From positions 181,887 to 245,886 of the forward strand of contig NZ_QBUK01000008.1 in NCBI RefSeq assembly GCF_003058265.1: DNA of 64,000 nucleotides. Direction: 5' to 3'. Shown here one piece after another: positions 38,195 through 46,419 of this stretch. The notes under the pieces were generated by a model. The model was given only the letters and a program-made list of their open reading frames with translations, was not told where the DNA came from and did not search any database. Both the position numbers and the translations under genes were made by a program. The stretch's first letter is position 1; every line of letters begins with the position of its first letter. The stretch comes from Flagellimonas amoyensis. GTDB lineage: Bacteria > Bacteroidota > Bacteroidia > Flavobacteriales > Flavobacteriaceae.

Positions 38195-38782
38195 CTACTG
38201 AATAACCAACACCTCAGTGTTTGTGATTTCTCCTTTGTTGAAAAAGATCAGTTCGCCACAATAAAGCTCCTGGGCATTTTCACAAAGACCCATTTGGAAC
38301 GTTGCCAACCGTAAATCCGAATACATGGATAGTTCTTCTACCACAAAACCACTAGGGTCTTCCTCATTTTCCAAAAAATAGGCCGTTCCCGCATCTGCAA
38401 ACACATTAATGCCCCAACTCTTGCTGTACTCATAAAACCGCAATGGTTGGTATGCTGTAGCTGTCTTGGTCGGTCCTTCGAGATTTCCCGATTCTTGGTT
38501 CACGGTTTCCATAACAAATTCCCTGATGGCGGTTTCCAGTTCATTTTTGTCCTTCATTGGATTTTTGATCAAGTACAGGTCGGGATATATTTTGGATGGG
38601 ATGAATTGCATTTTTTTAAAAAAAATGTGGTTGACACCTACAATCAAAACAACTATCCCACACAGGGAAAGGGTTATCACGGTATGTCCCTTACTTTTGA
38701 ACAGGAACCTGAGCAGTTTGTAGCCAAGGAAAACCACAACGATCAACAACAAAATCAGAAAGGCAATGACAACAATCTCCAT
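38195..38782 (-). CDS. Unrecognised bitopic protein of the LemA operon
   Basis: 195 residues. Two N-terminal hydrophobic helices (about 3-24 and 35-55) followed by a soluble alpha/beta domain containing two Cys (E-N-A-Q-E-L-Y-C and L-C). No family recognised. Tight spacing (25 and 4 bp) places it inside the operon. Confidence 0.65.
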   Translation of the reverse strand: MEIVVIAFLILLLIVVVFLGYKLLRFLFKSKGHTVITLSLCGIVVLIVGVNHIFFKKMQFIPSKIYPDLYLIKNPMKDKNELETAIREFVMETVNQESGNLEGPTKTATAYQPLRFYEYSKSWGINVFADAGTAYFLENEEDPSGFVVEELSMYSDLRLATFQMGLCENAQELYCGELIFFNKGEITNTEVLVIQ

Positions 38783-38807
38783 TTTGGATGCTTACGGTTG
38801 TATGCTG

Positions 38808-39584
38808 CTATTTTTTATTGTAATGGTTTTTGATCTCGGTCAAGATGACATACAAGACCTTATCGTTTTTTTCCATCTCCCTTCTTTTCCAAAAGGTATA
38901 TGTCCAATATTGGCCATGTAAATTCTGTGTATCCGCTTTAAAGTAAATGTCCTCAAAGAAGGCCTCCCTGTTAGCTTGACCAGTAATCTCTTCGTAGGCC
39001 GATAGGCACTCAAGGACTTTTCTTTCAAATACTTTTTGATACAGACTTTTGGGGACACTATTGAATAGATCCGTCTTATACCGATCAAATGCCTGTTGCA
39101 TTTTTTTTGGGCTTCGATACCTGTTCAAAAAACCAAGACTGAGGGCATTTGCCAACGAAGTCTGCTCGGAAAAGAGATTGTCCAAAAAAGTAGGGTCCAA
39201 CGCAAGATTTTCATAGTCGATACTGGAGCCGATCACTGCATTTATAAAACCCTCTTCCCTCAAATCACCGACCACAGCCTCCAATACCTCATTCAAACAC
39301 AGGGCATCCAATTTTCCAGTGGTGTGAAAGTTTTGTATACAAGGGCCAATGACTTCATATTCGGGTTTGGTGAAATCAATGGATTGATAGATGATGCTAT
39401 TGCCGTAGATCAATTCTTCCCTGGCCGATTCTTCCGCAATCGACTTGTTGTCAGCCAAAACTTCATTCAGGCTCTCCTCTTCTTGTACCTGGTCCATCAC
39501 TTTTAGTGATTCCAATGAAAAATAATAGGCCACTCCTACCCCTCCAAGACCTATGATTCCCAAAATGATGATTACCTTTTTCAT
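38808..39584 (-). CDS. Membrane-anchored protein paralogous to its upstream neighbour
   Basis: 258 residues. One N-terminal membrane helix (about 3-22) and a soluble remainder. Its C-terminal 80 residues align with the end of the preceding 319-residue protein: A-Y-E-E-I-T, N-R-E-A-F-F, F-W-K-R-R, and a final I-L-T-E-I-K-N-H-Y. The N-terminal halves differ. No known domain recognised. Only 1 bp separates the two genes, consistent with duplication within the operon. Confidence 0.68.
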   Translation of the reverse strand: MKKVIIILGIIGLGGVGVAYYFSLESLKVMDQVQEEESLNEVLADNKSIAEESAREELIYGNSIIYQSIDFTKPEYEVIGPCIQNFHTTGKLDALCLNEVLEAVVGDLREEGFINAVIGSSIDYENLALDPTFLDNLFSEQTSLANALSLGFLNRYRSPKKMQQAFDRYKTDLFNSVPKSLYQKVFERKVLECLSAYEEITGQANREAFFEDIYFKADTQNLHGQYWTYTFWKRREMEKNDKVLYVILTEIKNHYNKK

Positions 39585-39585
39585 T

Positions 39586-40545
39586 TCAATCTGTATAATG
39601 CTGTTGAATTTCCTTTAAAATGCCATACACTTCAGCAGCATTATCCTCTGCAAAACGACGGTCCCAAAAACTAAAGGGCCATGAATATTCAAAAGAACTG
39701 GTATACGCTGGTGATGGAAAATCCAAGAAAACGTCATCCGAAACATCGTACATCCTATAAAACGCCTCATAGTTAAAGGTTGAGGTGATAGTATCGTATA
39801 TCTCGATCAAATCATCCACCACTTGTTTGCAGAGTTCGTCGTATTTGTTTTTGGAGAAAAAAGTATAGACATAGGATTTGTTGCTTTTCCAGAAATGGGC
39901 AATGTTTTGCGCAGACCGATCCATCGTCTTTGCTTTTTGACGGATGTAGAGCAATTGGCTGGAGCGTTCAAAAAAGGAATAGTTCGCAGCATCGTTCAAA
40001 TCACCATAATCCGTTTCCTGATCTAGATCTTTATTAACCGAGGGCACAACGTACAGTGCTTCATAGTTTGGTCTTCGGTACGATTTTGTATCCTCATTGT
40101 ATCCAAATGCGATGGTAAAGATGGTATTCCAATAGGTCTGACTGTATGCTTCGTTTTCCATGTTGCGCATAATCTCATCCCGAAGGATATTTTGATACGA
40201 AAAATGGTCCTTATCATCCAATCCCATTTCCAACAAAAAAACTTCGTAGCCGCTCAAAGAATTTCGATAGTCTTGAAAATATTTGAACCCTGCATATTCA
40301 TTTTCGGTCGAAAGATCTTCATCAACTATCTCCACAGCACCGAGCTGATGTAGGCCATACCTATCCACTTTTTTTTGAAAGGCAGCATATTCGATGTATG
40401 CATAAAAGGATGCACCTACTGCGAAAATCCCGCTCAACATAAGCGAGACAACCAAAATGGATTTTCTTTTGGATCGGGCCAAAAGCACTACGATCATAGC
40501 GCAAAACAGAACCAATACCCATATTATTTTTAAACCAAATGTCAT
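39586..40545 (-). CDS. Membrane protein, first gene of the LemA operon, with F-W-D-R-R C-terminal motif
   Basis: 319 residues. Two N-terminal membrane helices (about 5-22 and 30-50) precede a large Tyr/Asp-rich soluble domain. The end carries N-Y-E-A-F-Y-R-M, S-F-W-D-R-R and I-L-K-E-I-Q-Q-H-Y, shared with the next gene's product. Not recognised as any named family. As first gene it probably carries the operon promoter in the spacer 40546-40650. Confidence 0.68.
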   Translation of the reverse strand: MTFGLKIIWVLVLFCAMIVVLLARSKRKSILVVSLMLSGIFAVGASFYAYIEYAAFQKKVDRYGLHQLGAVEIVDEDLSTENEYAGFKYFQDYRNSLSGYEVFLLEMGLDDKDHFSYQNILRDEIMRNMENEAYSQTYWNTIFTIAFGYNEDTKSYRRPNYEALYVVPSVNKDLDQETDYGDLNDAANYSFFERSSQLLYIRQKAKTMDRSAQNIAHFWKSNKSYVYTFFSKNKYDELCKQVVDDLIEIYDTITSTFNYEAFYRMYDVSDDVFLDFPSPAYTSSFEYSWPFSFWDRRFAEDNAAEVYGILKEIQQHYTD

Positions 40546-40616
40546 TTCAACATCGTTTTCATTTGTCCCAGTCCATTACAATCGGCATTTGCTTTTCGTT
40601 CACAAACGACACAATC

Positions 40617-40636
40617 CCACAAAACTGGTTTTGTGG
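40617..40636. repeat. Near-perfect 20-bp palindrome upstream of the LemA operon
   Basis: CCACAAAAC-TG-GTTTTGTGG lies 72-91 bp upstream of the first gene of the LemA operon. It may be an operator or a short hairpin; there is no further evidence. Confidence 0.4.
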
Positions 40637-40650
40637 ACGATTCCATAGAA

Positions 40651-40685
40651 CAAACACCTCCGACAACTGCTGCCGGAGGTGTTTG
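40651..40685 (-). terminator. Terminator after the cadherin-repeat lipoprotein gene
   Basis: Perfect 12-bp stem CAAACACCTCCG / CGGAGGTGTTTG with an 11-nt loop, 11 bp downstream of the stop at 40696, ending in TTTGTTC on the minus strand. It separates this gene from the LemA operon. Confidence 0.75.
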
Positions 40686-40695
40686 AAATACATCA

Positions 40696-42402
40696 TTAAT
40701 TCCCTAGGTCAAACTCCCTCACGACCCGAACCTGGTAAAATGTGGATACACCTTTGTTAAACCCGCCATTGTTCCCATTGTCGAAAAATACAGCCCATGC
40801 CGTATTACTATTGGCCTCAGTAGAGCTCCAATAAAACACAGATGGAGGAAAGGCCGTACCTCCATTGGCGATGGCTGTAGCATCTATAATGGCTTTTTGG
40901 GCATACATTTGATTTAACTCTGATCTACTCGGTAAAAACCAATCGGAATAGCCATCAATGGTTGTATTGGAAGCAATATCAGCAGCTATTCCAGGAGTTG
41001 CACATCCAGCAATTATAGCGGCAGTATTTGTGTCCCCACTGCCAATACCTGTTCCAGTCCCTGAGATCAATGTTCCTTGACATCCCCAAGTTGCACTTGT
41101 GCTTTGATCAGTAATGGCACTGACCAATCCGTGTCCGTTATCCGCTGGATCTATCCAAAAAATAACACCGCCATATTTGAACTCCCCAATTTCATTGAGA
41201 TTGTTGAGGGCAACAAATACGTTCGCCGATACGGAATAGGTGCCATTATCCACAGAAATGGTCGCAAACATGTTGGGATTGGCCTCAAAATCGAACAAAG
41301 TTTCATCCGCAACAAACAGTTCTCCGGTGTTTTGGTCTATGCTGAAAGCGCCTACCGGGTTCTGAAATGTAATGGTATAGGTGAGACTTGAACCGGCCGT
41401 GGCCTGAAGGGTTCCAATGCTATCGCCATTGGACGGGTTTTCATCAATGGTAAAGTTGCCTGGCTGTACAGTTATTTCGTCCACATCGTTCAGGTTGATG
41501 GTCACCGTAGCAGGATTCTCGGCATCATCCACAATAACGGTCGCCGTGATAGTGGGATTGGTCTCAAAGTCGAACAGGTTTGGATCGACTACACTCAGTT
41601 CTCCCGTTGCGGCATCGATATTCAATGCTCCGTTTGGAGTTTGTGAAACGATATTGAAGTTTGTTGCGGTAGCCCCGGATGTTTGAACAATACCAATAAC
41701 TTGACCATCGGTTGGGTTCTCATCTACGGACAGTGTAATATCTTGAACAGTTACTTCAAATACATTGTCAAGGTTCACCGTAACAGTCACAGGGTTCTGG
41801 GCATCTTCCAGGGTAACGGTCGCCGTAAGGGTCGGATTCGTTTCATAATCGAACAATGTGGCATCGGCCACGGTAAGTTCGCCCGTAGCGGAATCAATGG
41901 TCAAGGCACCTGCTGGTGTCTGGGATGTAATGGTAAAACCTGAAGCCGTGCCTGTGGCCTGCAAGGAACCGACAACATCGCCATTGGTCGGGTTTTCGTC
42001 CATCGTTACCTCCAAAGCCTGTGCACTTACCTCATTGACATTGTTCAGGGTCACGGTGATGGTTGCCGTATTTTCTGCATTTTCTGCATCTATGGTTGCC
42101 GTGATGGTCGCATTGGTTTCATAATCGAACAATGACGCATTGGCCACGGTAAGTTCACCCGAACTGGAATCTATATCCATGGCCCCAGCAGGACTTTGGG
42201 ACACAATACTGAAGTTCATCGCTGTTCCGCCAACTGTTTCCACCATACCGACCGTCTGGCCATTGGAAGGGTTTTCGTCCATGCTCACTGCAAGGTCTTC
42301 AAGACTGATCGGTGAGCCCGCATCGTCATCATTGCTGCATCCAAAGCCGATCAGCAAGATGGTCAAAATAAAGAGATGGGTCAATTTGCTTGTTTTGTTC
42401 AT
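40696..42402 (-). CDS. Surface lipoprotein with four cadherin-like repeats and DUF1566-type C-terminus
   Basis: 568 residues. Lipobox with Cys22 followed by S-N-D-D-D, resembling the Bacteroidota lipoprotein export signal for surface display. Four repeats of about 93 residues begin with (M/V/I)-D-E-N-P-(S/T)-N-G (residues 41, 134, 226, 320), each with G-x-L-x-(I)-D and (D/N)-x-x-L-F-D-(Y/F)-E cadherin-like calcium motifs. The last 150 residues form a DUF1566/Lcl-type lectin-fold domain with W-x-L-P-S-R-x-E-L-N and Y-W-S-S-T-E. Probably a Ca2+-stabilised adhesin on the cell surface. The adjacent LytTR system reads in the same direction and may control it. Confidence 0.83.
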   Translation of the reverse strand: MNKTSKLTHLFILTILLIGFGCSNDDDAGSPISLEDLAVSMDENPSNGQTVGMVETVGGTAMNFSIVSQSPAGAMDIDSSSGELTVANASLFDYETNATITATIDAENAENTATITVTLNNVNEVSAQALEVTMDENPTNGDVVGSLQATGTASGFTITSQTPAGALTIDSATGELTVADATLFDYETNPTLTATVTLEDAQNPVTVTVNLDNVFEVTVQDITLSVDENPTDGQVIGIVQTSGATATNFNIVSQTPNGALNIDAATGELSVVDPNLFDFETNPTITATVIVDDAENPATVTINLNDVDEITVQPGNFTIDENPSNGDSIGTLQATAGSSLTYTITFQNPVGAFSIDQNTGELFVADETLFDFEANPNMFATISVDNGTYSVSANVFVALNNLNEIGEFKYGGVIFWIDPADNGHGLVSAITDQSTSATWGCQGTLISGTGTGIGSGDTNTAAIIAGCATPGIAADIASNTTIDGYSDWFLPSRSELNQMYAQKAIIDATAIANGGTAFPPSVFYWSSTEANSNTAWAVFFDNGNNGGFNKGVSTFYQVRVVREFDLGN

Positions 42403-42662
42403 GATCTAAGGTTTGATGATTTCCATTAAAATTTTAAGTTACTGCCATTTCAGGCTCAGGACCGCCCAAGGAAAAGTATAATTGCTGTAGGTAATCATAA
42501 GTAAGAAATGGTTTTCGCAGGTTAAAACTGCAACAAAAGAATTGTGGAAAAAATAGCCAATGTATATTCGCCGACCTTCAACACATATGTGCGAGGTTCA
42601 AAGGATTATGCGTTTTTTAAAAGTGGCAACTATTTTAAAATCAGAACCCTTCCTACTTAAAC

Positions 42663-43400
42663 CTAAAGACCGTTGTATTTGAGAAAGGTGGTTAGGAATG
42701 CTTCTTTTTTTCGTGAGGAAACCGGTATCTTTTTTCCGTCCTTCAAATGGATAGTGCCTGATCTATCATATTTGTCTATGAATTTCAGGTTCACCATAAA
42801 AGACTGATGCGGCCGGGTAAAATTTACCTTTTCAAGATGTTCTTCATATTCCTTCAAAGGTTTGGAAGCGATGTATTTTTTACCATTGGCCAAGTGGAAA
42901 GAGGTATAGCCCTTATCGGATTCGCAGTACAGTAACTCTTGCAGGTCTATCACCTGAAAACTATCACTAAGTGATAGCACCAATGTGGAGTCGTTTTGGT
43001 ACCAGATCTGTTTGGCCGTTTTCAACTGTTGCTTCTGTTCCTTGACTGGCAATGTCCTGACCTTGGCAAGGGCCAATTTCAGTTCTTCAATATCCACGGG
43101 CTTCAATAAATAATCAACGGCTCCTATCTTGAGGGCCTTGATCGCATATTCTTCGTATGCAGTGATGAAGATGACCTTGAAATCCAAGTGCTCGGTCTGG
43201 TCCAAAAAATCAAAACCCGTGCCGTCAGAAAGGTTGATGTCCAAGAAAACAAGTTGGGGCTTGCAGGTATTGGCGACCACGACCGCATCTTTCACAGATC
43301 CGCATTCACCTATGACCTCCACATCGGTTTCTATGGATTGCAATAAATGGAGCAGCCCCTTTCTAATGTACTCTTTATCTTCTACCAATAATGCTCTCAT
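42663..43400 (-). CDS. LytTR-family response regulator
   Basis: 245 residues. Receiver domain (about 1-120) with acidic pocket, phospho-acceptor Asp in V-F-L-D-I-N-L-S-D-G and Lys in L-L-K-P-V-D; C-terminal LytTR DNA-binding domain (about 140-243) with the K-x-x-L-x-x-Y-E/H-L pattern and R-P-H-Q-S-F-M-V-N. The ATG overlaps the histidine-kinase stop by 4 bp. Output: DNA binding to direct repeats upstream of its targets; nearest candidate is the downstream lipoprotein gene. Confidence 0.93.
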   Translation of the reverse strand: MRALLVEDKEYIRKGLLHLLQSIETDVEVIGECGSVKDAVVVANTCKPQLVFLDINLSDGTGFDFLDQTEHLDFKVIFITAYEEYAIKALKIGAVDYLLKPVDIEELKLALAKVRTLPVKEQKQQLKTAKQIWYQNDSTLVLSLSDSFQVIDLQELLYCESDKGYTSFHLANGKKYIASKPLKEYEEHLEKVNFTRPHQSFMVNLKFIDKYDRSGTIHLKDGKKIPVSSRKKEAFLTTFLKYNGL

Positions 43401-45691
43401 GCCACTTTCAGTTTTTCATGGGGCAAGACCAGGGTTACCACGGTTCCCTTTTCGTTGTACTTTATTCTGTCCTCAATGGCGACGGACCCTTTCATTTTGA
43501 AATAGGTGGATAAAATTTTCAATCGCTCGGAGGTGATTTGCGTAGCCAAAGACTTTTTGCCGTTTCCGTTCTTTTCCTTTTGTGAATTGATGCCAATACC
43601 ATTGTCCGTTATGATGCAGATCAACTCTTGGTTCGCATATTTTAAGTGCATGTCTATCTTCCGGTCCTTGGTTTGTTTGGCAAAAGCGTGCTCTATGGCA
43701 TTTTCAATGAATGGTTGGATGAGCATTGGCGGTATTTTGAACAATGAACCATCTATGCCCTCATCTATGGTGATCGAGAATTCATAAGTGTCATTCTCTA
43801 AATTCTGGAGGGCCATATAATTTTCCACAGCGGTCAACTCCTGCGAGAGCAAGACCATTTTGTCCCTGGAATTTTCCAAGGTTATCCGAAGTAATCTTGA
43901 GAATTTGGCCAAATAATTGACTGATTTTTTCTCTTCCTTGTTCAATATCATACCCTGAAGGACGGATAGTGAATTAAAGACAAAATGCGGGTTCATTTGC
44001 GAGCGCAATAATTTTTGCTCCGTGATGATACTCTGGTTCTTGACCTTGATGGTATTGAATTTCTGATAAAAGATCATCGAACCCAATAAAATCGAAACCA
44101 ACAAAATTCCAATGATGGCCCACAGTAGGTTTTGGTTGGAGCGGGCCAGATCTTGAGATGTGGCCAGAACGGTTTTTGTAAGTTTCAATTCCCGGATATT
44201 CGCGGAGTCAAGGGCCTGTTTGTATTTATATTCATATTCGATTTGGGTGATTTTCTCAACATTCTCTTTATTGAACAGGCTATCGTTCAAGGCTTTGAAC
44301 TGTTGATGACTTTCCAAAGCCTTTTTATAGAGATGGGTGTTTTCGTAAATTATGGAAAGAAGTCCCGCCGCCTTTTTTTGGTTTTCCAGCAGTTCCAGTT
44401 CCTCGGCAATCTGTTTGCCCTCATTGACAAACCCTAGTGCTTCTTGATACTTCTTTTCAAAGACGTAAGTTTCAGCAATACCCAAGAGGCTGGTCGGCAA
44501 AATATCCCTGTTGTTCGTTTTCACACAAATGTCCCTTGCTTCCAAAAAGTACGTGCGGGCCTGTGCAGGTTCGTCCAACAATAGATTGACTTCGGCAATA
44601 TTGTTATAACAAATTGCGGTATGTCTCACATTCTCGATTTGACGACTGGTTTCCAACGATCTCTGGTAATTTTCAAGAGCCTTGGAATACGCTTTTTCGT
44701 CTTTGAAGATATTGCCTATGCTGGCCTCGTTTATGGCGATGAGACGCTTGTTCCCGATTTTAGTGGAATAGTCCAAAGATTGCTCATGATACCTTAAGGA
44801 CTTTTCATTGTCGTGCAAGGAGTTGTACACTTCACCCAATTCATGGAGTTTTAGAGCCCTACCCAGCAAGTCGTTCGTTTTCTTGTCAAACTCTAGCGCC
44901 TTGTTCAAATAATCAATGGCCAAAGGGTAGTTCCCTTGTTTTTTATAGACAACGCCCAGATTGGTCTGCACATAAGAAATACCATCTTTATCGCGACTAT
45001 CCTCACTCAATTTTAGGGCGCGCATGTAATTGGAAATGGCGTCATTAAGATTCCCGCTTTCGGAATAGGTGTTTCCACTATTGATCAAACACGTGATAAG
45101 CTCAGTGGTATCCTTTAATGCTTCATAGATTTCGGTAGCCTTTGAATAGGCCTCTATCGCTTCATCATATTGGGACAGATCTGAGTGGGTTATCCCAAAT
45201 GCGGTATAAATGGATGCGATCCCGGCTTTGTGATTTATGGATCTGTAGTAATCCAATGATTGTTGAAAATAGTCCAAACTTTTCCCATACTCGGATTTTG
45301 TATTCTCTAGAATGCCCTTCAGATATAAGACCCTGGCCTTACCTCCTCTGAAATTCAGACTATCACTTAAATCTTCCGCTTTTTTCAGGTAATCGTCGGA
45401 AATTGCCATGTCGGTCCGGAAATGTTCAAATGCCAGGGAGTAGTACAGTATTACTCGGGTGGAATCACTTTCCACGTGATTTTTCAATACCGTTTCAAGG
45501 CTATCTATTTTATTGGTTTGAGCTTGTACGGCACCCTGAAAAAACAACATAAAGAGCAGTAAGAACCAATGGAAGTGTCTAAGGGACTGTATCAACCCCC
45601 TGCTTAAGAAGACTTTTTTTCTGGGACTGGATGAGCAAACCGTAGCAAGCAATGCTGTATGCCGTGACAAGGTTTGTTCCTTTAAAATCAT
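43397..45691 (-). CDS. TPR-containing LytS-type sensor histidine kinase
   Basis: About 764 residues from ATG 45691 (the open frame extends 54 codons further but lacks support). An N-terminal hydrophobic segment precedes about eight to ten TPR units, then one membrane helix (L-L-W-A-I-I-G-I-L-L-V-S-I), and the His_kinase domain with phospho-acceptor in M-N-P-H-F-V-F-N-S-L and ATP-lid region D-N-G-I-G-I. Periplasmic TPRs would sense protein or peptide signals. It pairs with the LytTR regulator through a 4-bp overlap. Confidence 0.88.
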   Translation of the reverse strand: MILKEQTLSRHTALLATVCSSSPRKKVFLSRGLIQSLRHFHWFLLLFMLFFQGAVQAQTNKIDSLETVLKNHVESDSTRVILYYSLAFEHFRTDMAISDDYLKKAEDLSDSLNFRGGKARVLYLKGILENTKSEYGKSLDYFQQSLDYYRSINHKAGIASIYTAFGITHSDLSQYDEAIEAYSKATEIYEALKDTTELITCLINSGNTYSESGNLNDAISNYMRALKLSEDSRDKDGISYVQTNLGVVYKKQGNYPLAIDYLNKALEFDKKTNDLLGRALKLHELGEVYNSLHDNEKSLRYHEQSLDYSTKIGNKRLIAINEASIGNIFKDEKAYSKALENYQRSLETSRQIENVRHTAICYNNIAEVNLLLDEPAQARTYFLEARDICVKTNNRDILPTSLLGIAETYVFEKKYQEALGFVNEGKQIAEELELLENQKKAAGLLSIIYENTHLYKKALESHQQFKALNDSLFNKENVEKITQIEYEYKYKQALDSANIRELKLTKTVLATSQDLARSNQNLLWAIIGILLVSILLGSMIFYQKFNTIKVKNQSIITEQKLLRSQMNPHFVFNSLSVLQGMILNKEEKKSVNYLAKFSRLLRITLENSRDKMVLLSQELTAVENYMALQNLENDTYEFSITIDEGIDGSLFKIPPMLIQPFIENAIEHAFAKQTKDRKIDMHLKYANQELICIITDNGIGINSQKEKNGNGKKSLATQITSERLKILSTYFKMKGSVAIEDRIKYNEKGTVVTLVLPHEKLKVA

Positions 45692-46419
45692 TGGTCGTAT
45701 TGAGGTCAATTTAGGGCAAAATACGGCTTTTATGTTTCCTTGGAACGAGAAAAGAGGAGTTTTCTTTAAGATGCCCCCTTTCCAATGTATATCCGTAATG
45801 CTCGAATGGATATTAGCTATGGTTGGGTCCTTATTTGATGTCGTAAAATCCAAAAATCTTACTTTAAAAAATCACTACCATGGCATACTATGATAGATTG
45901 CTTGTTTCAGTCCCGCAAAACCAAACATTTATCCAATGACAAGCACATGTATCTGATTGAACTTACAACCGAAGAATATACCTCAACACTCCCAAGGCTG
46001 GGTAATAATTGTAGTAGGTCATCTTTTCGTTGAACTTCCCTATTGCATTCCTCTTCAAAAGCTACGCCCAGTTTAATATGGGTGACAGTTCTATATTCCT
46101 CATCTAAGATCAACCAAAATCCATTGCGGCTCCTAATGCAATGAAAAGGGGTTTATAATTAACTTCCCATAAGGTGATATAAAGACAAATGAAAACAGTC
46201 CAGCAATACTTGCGACAATGAGGTTTGTACGGGTCAAGTTTCTGATTTAATTCTTCATAGCATAAAATTAACCATAGAATACGGTTTGATGATGGATAAA
46301 TCCATTTAAACAGACAAAAAAGCATTTGAAAAAGACAATCCACTACCTGTTGGGAGCTGTTTAGCGTGGAGGAAGAATTGTTGTTAAGGGCAGAAATTAC
46401 CTGTTCTTTGATTAAAAAA
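45692..46419. other. Spacer without a convincing gene
   Basis: About 730 bp between the kinase and the GH172 gene. Two short minus-strand open frames (45907-46113 and 46110-46427) lack recognisable motifs, and the second would overlap GH172. A plus-strand ATG at 45881 stops after about 19 codons. I see no RNA gene. Possibly decayed sequence marking the start of the accessory region. Confidence 0.5.
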
